Shown here one piece after another: positions 26,785 through 36,457 of a DNA stretch of 64,000 nt. This stretch comes from Arenibacter algicola (GTDB taxonomy: Bacteria > Bacteroidota > Bacteroidia > Flavobacteriales > Flavobacteriaceae), in contig NZ_JPOO01000001.1 in the NCBI RefSeq assembly GCF_000733925.1, positions 806,001 through 870,000 on the forward strand, in the 5' to 3' direction. Position numbers and translations under genes: made by a program. The notes beneath the pieces were generated by a model that saw only the letters and a program-made list of their open reading frames with translations, did not search any database and was not told the origin of the DNA. Position 1 is the stretch's first letter. Every line of letters starts with the position of its first letter.

Positions 26785-27297
26785 AAAGGTAACCGTTGCG
26801 CAAGCCCGGAATTATTAAAACAACGACCTGGATAACCGCTTTTTAAGGTGGTTTTGTTTTTTAAGCACCCGAACAGATCATTGTTTATGCAGGGCATAGA
26901 AACCATCTTTGTGGCTTATGTTGTCCGGTTTTTATAAAAACCGCCAAGGCGGCCTTGCCTACCCCAATTTGTAAGCCTACAGTTCGCTATTCTTTCTTCG
27001 TTGTCTTGGTGGATTCTACGGGTTAAAGTGCCATGCATTTCGGACCAATTGTGCTACTATGGACAATAGAAACTAGAAACATCTCCAATTACGGTTTCCC
27101 ATAACCAACTTCCCAAAGAATTATTTTTCTTTAGTTCCATAAAATCAAGCAAACGAACTATAGCCAGATCCCAAAAAAATAGGGTAGGAGGCAGCAGTGC
27201 CTTAAACCATTAAATTAATAACTAGGCCAACGAAAAAGATTTATTAAATTAGGTGATTATTTGACATCAATTATAGACACTACTTAGGAGTTATTAA
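26785..27297. repeat. Spacer module copy 9
   Basis: The first 270 bp are unassigned noncoding DNA with an AAAACCGCC/GGCGG partial hairpin. From 27071 it matches the family: ACTAGAAACATCTCCAATT (as 13250), ACGGTTTCCCATAACCAAC, TTTTTCTTTAGTTCCA, AAAATAGGG, TTAAACCATTAAATTAATAAC and TTTATTAAATTAGG. It differs from the others by lacking a clear GTTA boundary before the next gene. Confidence 0.7.
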
Positions 27298-28269
27298 ATG
27301 CTTTGGAATAAAGGAAATAAATTTACCGAAATCCCGTACGAAAGGGAATCGGAATTGGAAGATGCGGTTAATTAAGTGAAGGATGCTCTTTTTGGTCCTC
27401 AGCGTATCTATCTGGACGACAAGAAAAGGATTGGTAAAAAAGGCAGGACCAATAATTTACCGGATGGCTATTTAATAGATCTCACCAATAGTCAAGATCC
27501 TAAAATATTTGTAGTAGAGAACGACTTGGCCAGCCATCAACACCTGAAGCATATTGCAGTACAGATTCTAGAGTTTTCCCTTTCCTTTGAAACCAGCAAG
27601 GTAAAAGTAAAAAACATCATCAAGGAGATGTTGCAGAAAAGAAAACCAGAATGGAACAAATGTGAGGAATTTGCCAAGAAGTTTGGTTATGAAAATGTGG
27701 ATTATCTCCTTGAAACCATTATTCACAAAAAGGACTCCTTTAATGCCCTGCTTATTATAGATGAACTAGGCGAAGAATTGGAGACCGTTTTGATCAGCAG
27801 GTTTAAATTCCCGGTAGAGGTAACCACCATAAAACGCTTTAAGAACAAAAAAGGAGAAATCTTATATGACTTCCAACCCTTTTTAAATGAGGTGACTGAA
27901 GACACCGAAAAAGTGGATATCTCAGAGATAGACACCATTGTAGTGCCAGCCAGAGAGGATGGATTTAAGGAAACCTTCATAGATGAAAACTGTTGGCATG
28001 CCATACGCTTGAATTCATCCATGATTCCCAAAATAAAATATATAGCGGCCTACCAGGTAGCACCAATTTCGGCCATAACCCATATTGCAGAGGTTAAGTC
28101 CATTGAGCAATGGAAAGACACCAACAAATACATTCTTTATTTTACGGAAACCGCGGAAAAAATTAAAAAGGTCCCTTTGGGCCATAATAAGGGAAAGGCC
28201 CCACAAAGTCCAAGATATTCCTCTAGAAATAAGATATTAGATGCAACTACTTTGGACAGTGTGTTTTAG
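27298..28269 (+). pseudogene. PD-(D/E)XK-like nuclease family protein with in-frame stop
   Basis: ATG 27298 opens MLWNKGNKFTEIPYERESEL and meets TAA at 27373-27375. The same frame then runs 297 codons to 28269. The continuous reading across the stop (EDAVN-stop-VKDALFGPQRIYLD) looks like one ancestral protein of about 323 residues. The segment FVVENDLASHQHLKHIAVQILEF has the ExxL/helix arrangement of a PD-(D/E)XK nuclease core near an IYLD acidic site. Initiation at GTG 27376 could give a nearly full protein, so it may not be dead. It lies beside the restriction operon on the same strand. Confidence 0.6.
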
Positions 28270-28580
28270 GGTTGTTAGAAAGTGAACTTCAATTTTGTTC
28301 CCACTTTTATATACCGAATACATGGAAATGAAGGGTATGTTTTTAGATATAAAACTATCTTAGTGCTTTTAGTGGATAGCTTTACATTTAGCGAATAGAT
28401 GAGATTATAAAAATATTGGATAAAATGTATTTGCTTAGTTAAAAAACTGGGATAGAGTTACAATAGGGTTCACTTTTATGCTTAAGCTATAGACAGCGAA
28501 GATTAGAAATTTTGATGGTAATATCAGTGATTTTGTACGTGGACGTGAAGGATTTAATAATATCAAACAAAGAAAAATAG
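28270..28580. other. Noncoding leader of the restriction operon
   Basis: This is 310 bp of AT-rich sequence between the nuclease-like gene and the 5'-nucleotidase gene. The operon promoter should lie here. No hairpin, repeat of the spacer family or short gene was found. Confidence 0.45.
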
Positions 28581-29543
28581 ATGCCAGTAGACTTTTCAAA
28601 AATATTAGTGGTTGGTGTTTCTTCGAGAGCTCTTTTTAATCTCGAAGTAGAAGAGCAAATTTTTAGAGAACAAAATATTCGCGGATTTAGAGAATACCAA
28701 TTAGCTAATGAAGACAAGCTACTCGAAAAAGGAACTGCATTCCCTTTGGTGGAGGCATTACTAAAACTTAATACACATGTTGAGAAACCAATCGTTGAAG
28801 TTGTGGTAATGTCAAGAAACAGTCCAGAAACAGGTGTAAGAGTTTTAAAGGCTATCGAACATTACAAACTTCCAATTACAAGATGGGCGTTTTCAGGTGG
28901 TGAACCACTTGCACCTTTCATTGATGCATTTGATGTTGACCTTTTCCTGTCTCGTGATGAAAGTGATGTTCAAAAGCTTGTTGACACAGCGAATTGTGCA
29001 ACTGCCTTAATATACGACCCGCCAGAAAATTTTAAACCTGAAACAGACAGGGTGAAATTTGCTTTTGATGCTGATGCTGTTGTGTTTTCAGAAGAATCTG
29101 AAATCATATACAAGACGAAAGATATTGAAGCATTCCACAAACACGAAAAGGAAAACGAAGATGTTCCCTTGAATGACGGACCTTTCGCAGTGCTTCTAAG
29201 GAAGCTGTCTGACATTCAAGATTTTTTGCCTGTCGAAAAAGAACTTTCACCACTTCGTATTGCAATCGTAACAGCTCGTAACGCACCAAGCCATATGCGT
29301 GTAATCAAAACGCTAAGGCATTGGAACGTATATGTAGATGAAGCCTATTTTATGGGTGGACTGCCAAAAGAAAAAGTATTAGAAGCTTTTGGTGCTCACA
29401 TCTTTTTTGATGACCAACATACCCATTTGAGTGATTCGAGTAAGAAAATCCCTTGCGGACGAGTGTTGTATAAATCGAATTCCATTCTCAAAAATTACGA
29501 GAAGGAAATTATTGTTGAACCGAAGAAAGTAAAAGAGAAATAA
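28581..29543 (+). CDS. Cytosolic 5'-nucleotidase family protein (cN-I-like) in the R-M operon
   Basis: This 320-residue soluble protein matches the cytosolic 5'-nucleotidase I family. It begins KILVVGVSSRALFNLEVEE, has MSRNSPETGVRVLKAIEHY, the central FAFDADAVVFSEESE with two Asp, VTARNAPSHMRVIKTLRHW, and FFDDQ near the end, the HAD-like metal site. The family dephosphorylates (deoxy)nucleoside monophosphates. Its stop is one base before the ATG of the type III methyltransferase, so it is an integral first gene of that operon. A role in nucleotide depletion or in controlling the modification system is inference. Confidence 0.85.
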   Translation: MPVDFSKILVVGVSSRALFNLEVEEQIFREQNIRGFREYQLANEDKLLEKGTAFPLVEALLKLNTHVEKPIVEVVVMSRNSPETGVRVLKAIEHYKLPITRWAFSGGEPLAPFIDAFDVDLFLSRDESDVQKLVDTANCATALIYDPPENFKPETDRVKFAFDADAVVFSEESEIIYKTKDIEAFHKHEKENEDVPLNDGPFAVLLRKLSDIQDFLPVEKELSPLRIAIVTARNAPSHMRVIKTLRHWNVYVDEAYFMGGLPKEKVLEAFGAHIFFDDQHTHLSDSSKKIPCGRVLYKSNSILKNYEKEIIVEPKKVKEK

Positions 29544-29544
29544 T

Positions 29545-31152
29545 ATGCCAACACTCAATTGGATAGGAAAAGACAAGGTGGTGAGCCACCACCAAGATGT
29601 GCCATACCGAGTATTGGAACACAAATACCACTTTGATGCTGAAAAGGGCGAAACAAGCGGTCTGCCTGCCGAAGTTTCAGCGAAGGCAGGAAACAAAATA
29701 ATACACGGTGACAACCTTGAAGCACTTAAAAGCCTACTGCCTGAATACGAAGGAAAAATAAAGTGCATCTACATAGATCCCCCTTACAACACAGGAAATG
29801 AAAATTGGGTTTATAACGACAATGTAAACCACCCCAAAATAAAAAAATGGCTCGGTGAAGTGGTGGGTAAAGATGGAGAAGATTTAAGCAGACACGACAA
29901 ATGGCTATGTATGATGTACCCACGATTAAAGTTGGTACACAAACTATTGGCTGATGATGGGGCGATTTTTATTTCAATAGACGACAATGAACAGGCTAAT
30001 TTGAAATTGCTTTGTGATGAGATTTTTGGAGTGAGAAATTTTATCAATAACATTATTTGGCAGAAAAAATACAGCCCTCAGAATGATGCACGGTATTTGT
30101 CCGATATGCACGACTTTGTTTTGTGCTATGCAAAGTCAAAAGATAATTGGAAAAGAAATTTACTTCCGAGAACAGAAGCTCAGAATAAGAGATATAAAAA
30201 TCCGGACAATGACCCTCGAGGACCTTGGAAATCGAGTGATTTGTCTGTTAAGACATATTCCGAATCAACAGATTATGAAATTAAAACTCCGTCAGGAAGA
30301 ATTGTCTCTCCACCAAATGGGCGATGTTGGGGTGTTAATAAAGAAAAACTTCAAGAACTAATCCAAGACAACAGGATATGGTTTGGAAAAGATGGAAAAA
30401 ATGTTCCGTCCGTAAAAAAGTTTATGAATGAGGTTCAGCAAGGAACCGTTCCTTTGACTTTATGGCTTCGTGAAGAAGTTGGTGACAATCAAGAAGCAAA
30501 GCAGGATTTAAAAGTTATAATGGGAAAATCTAATTTCCCTTTTGACACACCAAAACCATCGAGGTTAGTTGAAAGGGTATTACAACTCTCATCAGACAAA
30601 AATTCCATAATTCTCGACTCCTTCGCAGGTTCAGGCACAACAGCCCACGCAGTATTGAATATAAATAAACAAGATGGTGGCAATCGGAAATTCATTTTGG
30701 TAGAAATGGAAGATTACGCCAATGGCATTACAGCAGAAAGAGTAAAGCGAGTAACCAAAGGATATGGTACAGGAGCAAAAGCAGTAGCAGGAACAGGCGG
30801 AGCATTTGACTTTTACGAACTCGGTTTACCATTCTTTGACGAAAATCAAAACCTGAATGAAGAAGTGGGTTTGCCAAAAATCAGAGAATACATTTGGTTT
30901 TCAGAAACTCGTACTTCTTTTAAAGAACCAAACCAAGAATCCTATTTTTTAGGCAAAAAAGACGAATCGGCTTACTATTTCATTTATGAGAAAGACCGTT
31001 TGACAACTTTGGATTTTGACGCATTAGAACTCATAAAAACCAAAGGCGAGCAATACATCATTTATGCTGACAATTGTTTGTTACCAAAGGAATTTATGGC
31101 GAAGAAGAACATCATTTTCAAGAAAATCCCAAGAGACATCACAAGATTTTAA
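29545..31152 (+). CDS. mod: Type III restriction system DNA methyltransferase (Mod)
   Basis: This 535-residue adenine-N6 methyltransferase has beta-class motif order. Catalytic motif IV DPPY is at 78-81 (IYIDPPYNTGNENWVYND) and SAM-binding motif I at about 360 (FAGSGTTAHAV). A variable target-recognition region of about 200 residues lies between them. The N-terminal IIHGDNLEALKSL box and the C-terminal tail fit Mod of type III systems. In these systems Mod recognises the sequence, methylates one strand and is needed by Res for cleavage. Because Res is disrupted downstream, this enzyme probably acts as an orphan epigenetic methylase. Confidence 0.93.
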   Translation: MPTLNWIGKDKVVSHHQDVPYRVLEHKYHFDAEKGETSGLPAEVSAKAGNKIIHGDNLEALKSLLPEYEGKIKCIYIDPPYNTGNENWVYNDNVNHPKIKKWLGEVVGKDGEDLSRHDKWLCMMYPRLKLVHKLLADDGAIFISIDDNEQANLKLLCDEIFGVRNFINNIIWQKKYSPQNDARYLSDMHDFVLCYAKSKDNWKRNLLPRTEAQNKRYKNPDNDPRGPWKSSDLSVKTYSESTDYEIKTPSGRIVSPPNGRCWGVNKEKLQELIQDNRIWFGKDGKNVPSVKKFMNEVQQGTVPLTLWLREEVGDNQEAKQDLKVIMGKSNFPFDTPKPSRLVERVLQLSSDKNSIILDSFAGSGTTAHAVLNINKQDGGNRKFILVEMEDYANGITAERVKRVTKGYGTGAKAVAGTGGAFDFYELGLPFFDENQNLNEEVGLPKIREYIWFSETRTSFKEPNQESYFLGKKDESAYYFIYEKDRLTTLDFDALELIKTKGEQYIIYADNCLLPKEFMAKKNIIFKKIPRDITRF

Positions 31153-31155
31153 GCT

Positions 31156-31968
31156 ATGGAAGAAATCAAAATACAAAACCTGCCACCAAGTGTTGATTGT
31201 GAGTCTGTAGCTATTTTAAAGCAACTCAACAAAGCTTCACGGGCTTTAGGGCAATTAAAAGGAGAAGTCTCTAAAATTCCTAACTCTCAGATTTTACTTG
31301 ATACGCTTACGCTTCAAGAAGCAAAAGACAGTAATGAAATTGAAAACATTGTCACTACAGATGATGAAATGTACCAAGCCAGTATTGACGAAACGGTGGC
31401 TTCGGTAACGGCAAAAGAAGCACTCAATTACTCAAATGCAATTAAATTAGGATTGGATATTGTTCGCAATAAAGGATTGTTGACCATTAACGATATTTCC
31501 AGGATTCAACATATTATTTCGCCCAACCACCCCATTCGGAAAATTCCGGGAACAGTTCTAAAAAATCCGAAAACGCAAGAAGTGGTTTACACACCACCAC
31601 AACACTATGACGATATAAAAGCTTTGTTTGATAATTTAGAACGATACATCAACGTGCCTGAATTTCACGAAACAGATGCCTTAATTAAAATGCCCGTTAT
31701 CCATTTTCAGTTTGAGAGCATTCATCCCTATTTAGACGGTAATGGCAGAACAGGACGTTTGCTAAATATTTTGTATTTGGTGCAGCAAGGTTTGTTGGAT
31801 ATTCCTGTGCTATACCTGAGCAGCTACATCATAAAAAACAAAAGCGATTATTACCGATTGTTGCAGGAAGTACGCACCAAAGGTAGTTGGGAAGAATGGA
31901 TTGTGTGGATGCTAAAAGGCGTGGAAATCACCGCTAAAGAAACCATTGTAGTAGTTAACAAAATTTAA
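31156..31968 (+). CDS. Fic-domain AMP-transferase core (split from its C-terminal winged helix)
   Basis: This 270-residue protein starts 3 bases after mod. The Fic motif HPYLDGNGRTGR (His190-Arg201) is intact. An N-terminal class II inhibitory helix motif SNEIEN (Ser59-Asn64) is present, so the enzyme should be auto-inhibited. The normal family protein continues into a winged helix; here TAA at 31966-31968 ends the frame right after VVVNKI, and the missing part follows in the same frame. The core may still fold and AMPylate a target, since the wing is outside the catalytic domain. Confidence 0.85.
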   Translation: MEEIKIQNLPPSVDCESVAILKQLNKASRALGQLKGEVSKIPNSQILLDTLTLQEAKDSNEIENIVTTDDEMYQASIDETVASVTAKEALNYSNAIKLGLDIVRNKGLLTINDISRIQHIISPNHPIRKIPGTVLKNPKTQEVVYTPPQHYDDIKALFDNLERYINVPEFHETDALIKMPVIHFQFESIHPYLDGNGRTGRLLNILYLVQQGLLDIPVLYLSSYIIKNKSDYYRLLQEVRTKGSWEEWIVWMLKGVEITAKETIVVVNKI

Positions 31969-32220
31969 GTGTTGATGGACGACTACAAAAAAGAAATCCG
32001 CAGCAACTTTAGCTTTTATAGCCACGATTTAATCAATATTCTTTTTAAGCATCCTTATACCAAGAACAGCTTTTTAGAGCGTGAATTAAAAATTCACAGA
32101 AACACAGCTTCAAGTTACTTGAACACCCTTGCAGATAGAGGATTGCTTACCAAAGTGAAAATTGGCAAGTTCAACTATTACATCAATGTTGCTTTGCTGC
32201 AAATACTTAAAAACAGGTGA
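31969..32220 (+). pseudogene. C-terminal winged-helix part of the interrupted Fic gene
   Basis: Directly after the TAA, the same frame encodes VLMDDYKKEIRSNFSFYSHDLINILFKHPYTKNSFLERELKIHRNTASSYLNTLADRGLLTKVKIGKFNYY, the DNA-binding-type wing found at the C-terminus of many Fic proteins. One base change (for example AAA to TAA) explains the split. Starts at GTG 31969 or ATG 31975 could give a separate small wHTH protein coupled to the core, so two-polypeptide function is possible. Confidence 0.75.
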
Positions 32221-32249
32221 TAGTCAGTAACTTAAATAAAGAAATCGAT

Positions 32250-32364
32250 ATGCACAACAAATCAAAGTTTCTTGTGCACGTTTCAGGAACATCTACAAAT
32301 ATGTGTAGAATGTTGTGCAGGATATCAGTATATGCTTAAAGATTGACCAAATGTTGTGCACGTT
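32250..32364 (+). promoter_or_regulatory. Repeated TTGTGCA boxes before res
   Basis: The 158-bp gap between fic and res holds TGCACAAC at 32251-32258, CTTGTGCACGTTT at 32271-32283, TGTTGTGCAG at 32311-32320 and TGTTGTGCACGTT at 32352-32364. Three copies are direct and the first is inverted. The last is 15 bp before the res start, where a bound protein would block translation or transcription. A 29-codon frame starting at 32250 covers them but is not convincing. Confidence 0.5.
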
Positions 32365-32378
32365 AAATTATTAGAAAT

Positions 32379-34649
32379 ATGGAATTAAAGAGCTATCAAC
32401 AGAAAGTAATTGAAAATCTTGAAGAATACTTAACCTACGTTCAAGAGCAAAAAGATTTAAAAACGGCTTTCGATAAATATTGGGAAGATAAAATCGGTCC
32501 GTACAATCCGTTGGACGGAACAGGAATGCAGCCCTATAAAAACAACATCCCGAATGCCGCTCACGTTGCGGTTAAAGTGCCGACCGCAGGTGGTAAAACC
32601 TTTATTGCCGTAAATGCTTTGCATTCCATTTTTCAGGCGTACGATTCCAGCAAGCCCAAAGCCGTTATTTGGTTAGTGCCTTGGAGTAACCTATTGCAAC
32701 AAACCTTTGAAGCACTTTCAAATCCAGAGCATCCGTATCGCCAAAAACTCAATACGCTTTTCAATCATCGAGTAGAAGTCTATCAAAAAGGAGATTTGTT
32801 ACAAGGCTCAAACTTTAATCCAACAGTTGTAAAAGACCAATTGAGCATTTTTGTAATGAGTTTTGCCAGTTTGCGAGCAAGAAACAAAGACGACCGAAAA
32901 GTTTACCAAGAAAATGGACAGTTAGAAGCCTTTGTATCGCAATTCAAAAACAGCGAACACATTTTAGACGGTGTGGACGATACTGCTCTAATAAACGTCT
33001 TGCGTTATCTCAACCCTGTTTTGGTGGTGGACGAAAGTCACAATGCGGAAAGTGATTTAAGTGTGGATATGCTCAAGAACTTAAATCCGTCTTTTATTCT
33101 CGATTTAACTGCAACACCAAAAGATAATAGCAATATTGTAAGCCTTGTTCCTGCCATTGAACTGAAAAAGGAACATATGGTAAAACTTCCTGTAATTGTT
33201 TACAACAATCACGATAAAACGGAAGTCATCAATAATGCTTTGCATTTACAACGTAAGTTGGAAAACCTTGCTAAAAAGCAAGAAACAGGAGGTGGTAAAT
33301 ACATCAGACCTATTGTATTGTTTCAGGCACAACCCAAAACAAAGGACGACAATACAACTTTCGAGAAGCTGAAAGAACAGTTGTTGAGTTTGGGTATTCC
33401 CGAAAATCAAATAAAAATCAAAACTGCCAACATTGACGAATTGAAAGGTATTGATTTGATGCGCAAGGATTGTGAAGTCCGCTACATTATAACCATCAAC
33501 GCATTAAAAGAAGGTTGGGATTGTCCGTTTGCCTACATTTTGGCTTCATTGGCAGACAAATCAAGTGCAGTAGATGTTGAGCAGATATTAGGTCGTGTGT
33601 TGCGTCAGCCCTATGTGCAAAGGCACAAATCATTTCAACTAAACCTTTCTTACGTTTTAACGGCATCCGCGAAATTCAATGAGACTTTGCAAAGTATTGT
33701 AAAAGGCTTGCAAGAATCAGGATTTAGTGAAAAGGATTATCGCAAAGTCGATAAGATGACCGAAGAAGAAAGGAAAACGGTTACTACTGACCCAGTTGAA
33801 TCTTTCCTTTTCCCTGAACAACAAACGGAACAAGAAGAAGATGAAAACATCGACACCAATCGAGTAACGTTTGACCCAAGTGCAGATGAAGAAGAACCTG
33901 AAACAACAACGGTTATAGATGAAATTGAAGCCATTGCGGAAGAACAAAACCGACAATTAGAAGAACAAATCAAAGAACAGGAACAACAGCCTGTTGACGA
34001 AAATATTTTTCAAGAAATGGGTGATAAAGTAAAACGCTATAAGGTAAAAGAAGCCTACAAAGAGTTTATTGATAAAATCGAGTTTCCACAGTTCTTTATC
34101 AAGGTAACCGCAAGCGATATTTTTGGAACAGATGAAGAATTACTAAACAGAGAATCTTTGCTCAAAGACTTCAAGCTGTCAGACGAAGACATCAAAATTG
34201 ACTTTGACAAAATTTCTTCTGACCTGTACAAAATTGACTTGGAAGAAGCTAAAAAAAACGAGTATAGACCTTCATTCACAAAGATTGAAGACAATTTAGT
34301 GAAAGACCCAATTGCCGAATACATTTTGGCAAAACCAAAAGAATATCAGATAACTGACATCACACATCAAATGATGCAGATTATCGGAAATATGTACCCA
34401 ATTCCAGACCAAGAAATCAAGGTTTATATTGGTCGTATTCTGAACAGTATGAGTACTGAGCAATTGAGAGATATTTTGGTGCGTAAATGGAGCTACACCG
34501 ACAAAATCAAGGCTCACATTAGAAAACTATCAGATTCCTATGCCGAAGGTCGATTTATGGATTTAATAAAGTCTAAGCGAATAAGCACAAAAAGGAATTG
34601 GAATTTAAGCAAGGAAATAGTTCCAGGAAACACAGGTTCTTCGATTGGT
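32379..34649 (+). pseudogene. res: Type III restriction subunit Res, 5' part (IS-interrupted)
   Basis: These are the first 757 codons of Res. The superfamily 2 helicase motor has motif I PTAGGKT (68-74), motif II DESH (218-221), a helicase C-terminal part with NALKEGWDCPFA and the motif VI-like EQILGRVLRQP, and an acidic Glu-rich linker near 500-560. The frame ends at the IS21 junction after TGSSIG and would otherwise read about 40 codons of transposon sequence. Joined in frame to 37286-37654 the ancestral protein is about 879 residues. Without the C-terminal nuclease it could still hydrolyse ATP but not cut. Confidence 0.93.
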
Positions 34650-34879
34650 TGGATACTTCGGTTCGTTTTGTGCCACCCATTTCGGAGTTATAGTGCCAGG
34701 CATTTCGGTTTGAACTGTGCCACTTTTAGTCTGCGGCCCGATCCGTTTCGGTTCGTTTTGTGCCAGTGATTTCGGTTCTATCCGTGCCACCTTTGTCGGG
34801 AACGGGACGTATAACGTTTCGTTTTGTGCCACTTTGAAAGATCAAGTAACAATTACCTTGTCGCTTAAAAACAAGCGAT

Positions 34880-36433
34880 ATGGCCAATACACTTGATCCA
34901 ATGGACCTGAAACAGATTATTTCTTTGCACCTCGATGGGCTGAGCAACCGAAAGATAGGTGCAACCCTGGGGATATCCCGTAATACGGTAAATACCTATA
35001 TGCGCCTTTTCGTGGCCTGCGACCGTTCCCTTAAGGAACTGTTGGCCCTTGACAATGGGGCCCTGGAGGCCCTCTTCCCATCCCATACGACCATAGACAA
35101 TGAGCGCTACGAAGAGCTCATGCGGTCTTTTGAGGGAATCAACAAAGCTAGGAACCATCCCGGATTTACCTTCCTCCACCATTACCGGGATTATGTGCAA
35201 ACGGCCAAGGACCCCTATGGCTATACCCAGTTCCTGGAACATTACCGTCGCAAATATGCCAAGGCCAAAGGTTCGATGAAGCTCGAGCACGACCCCGGCA
35301 AGGAACTGTTCATCGACTTCGCGGGCAAGAAGCTCCATATCGTCGACAGGGCCACAGGGGAAGTAATCCCGGTGGAAGTGTTCGTGGCCATCCTTCCCAA
35401 TAGCCAGTATACCTATGTGGAGGCCTGCAGGAGCCAAAAACGGGGAGACCTGATCGCTTGTTGCACCAATGCCCTGAACTATTACGGTGGCGTGCCCAAG
35501 GCCATCGTATCGGACAACCTGAAATCCGCGGTGACCAGGGCCAGCAGATATGAGGCCGATATCAACCGGAGCTTCAAGGATTTTGCACGCCATTACAACT
35601 GCGCCATAAACCCCGCCCGGGGGTATTCCCCGCAGGACAAGGCCCTGGTGGAGAACGCCGTGCACCTTGCCTATCAGCGCATCTATTACCCGATACGGGA
35701 AATGGTGTTCTTCTCCCTGGCCGACCTGAACCGGGAGATAAAACGCCTGTTGGGGGCCTATAACGATCTATTGTTCAAACGAAAGGAGGCCAGCCGCAGG
35801 GAGCTGTTCCAATCCGTGGAACGGGAATACCTCAAGCCCCTGCCCGGGAGTGCGTACGAGCTAAAGGATTACCGCAGGGCCAAGGTCCAGAAGATGGGCT
35901 ATGTATACTTCTCCCCGGACAAGAGCTATTACAGCGTGCCCTACCGTTATATCGGAAAGGAGACCACCATCCACTATACGGGTTCCATGGTGGAGGTGTA
36001 CTACCACCAGCGGCGGATCGCGCTGCACGGGCGCCATCCGGAAAAAGGCAGCTATAATACCAATAAAGAACACCTTAGCAGCACCCATAAATACTACAGT
36101 GACTGGAGCCCGGAGTTCTTTAAAAGGAAAGCGGCCCGCCATGGCGACCATGTACTGGGCTGTGTGGAGGAAATACTTGCCAAGGGGGACTATCCGGAAA
36201 TAGGATACAAAAGGGCAATGGGAGTCATACAGCTCCATAGGGCCTATGGCTCGGAACGCCTGGACAATGCCTGCAAAAGGGCCCTGCAGGCGGATGCCGC
36301 CACATATATTCGTATCAGGAACATACTGAGGAACAATTTGGACAAAAGCTCCCTGTTCTACCGGGACCTCGAAGAGGACAAGAGCCACATCCCGGACCAC
36401 GGGAACATACGTGGCGCCTCCGCTTATCAATGA
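34880..36433 (+). CDS. istA: IS21-family transposase IstA
   Basis: This 517-residue transposase has an N-terminal HTH (DLKQIISLHLDGLSNRKIGATLGISRNTVNTY). The DDE integrase core has first Asp in LFIDFAGKKLH, second in AIVSDNLKSAV, and Glu in YSPQDKALVENAVHLAY. A C-terminal beta-barrel/DNA-binding region follows. The length fits IS21 IstA. It is followed 24 bp later by istB, the usual arrangement. Confidence 0.95.
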   Translation: MANTLDPMDLKQIISLHLDGLSNRKIGATLGISRNTVNTYMRLFVACDRSLKELLALDNGALEALFPSHTTIDNERYEELMRSFEGINKARNHPGFTFLHHYRDYVQTAKDPYGYTQFLEHYRRKYAKAKGSMKLEHDPGKELFIDFAGKKLHIVDRATGEVIPVEVFVAILPNSQYTYVEACRSQKRGDLIACCTNALNYYGGVPKAIVSDNLKSAVTRASRYEADINRSFKDFARHYNCAINPARGYSPQDKALVENAVHLAYQRIYYPIREMVFFSLADLNREIKRLLGAYNDLLFKRKEASRRELFQSVEREYLKPLPGSAYELKDYRRAKVQKMGYVYFSPDKSYYSVPYRYIGKETTIHYTGSMVEVYYHQRRIALHGRHPEKGSYNTNKEHLSSTHKYYSDWSPEFFKRKAARHGDHVLGCVEEILAKGDYPEIGYKRAMGVIQLHRAYGSERLDNACKRALQADAATYIRIRNILRNNLDKSSLFYRDLEEDKSHIPDHGNIRGASAYQ

Positions 36434-36457
36434 TGATTAACTTAAAGCCGATATATT

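Noticed and set aside
10902..28580. CRISPR array in the repeat-rich region
   Set aside because: The repeats are long, diverged and irregularly spaced around genes; there are no short identical repeats with unique spacers and no cas genes.
17292..32220. Alternative genetic code or stop-codon recoding to explain the many in-frame stops
   Set aside because: TAA, TAG and TGA all appear as lesions while the intact genes end normally with the same codons; frame breaks in HEPN also need indels, so ordinary decay fits better.
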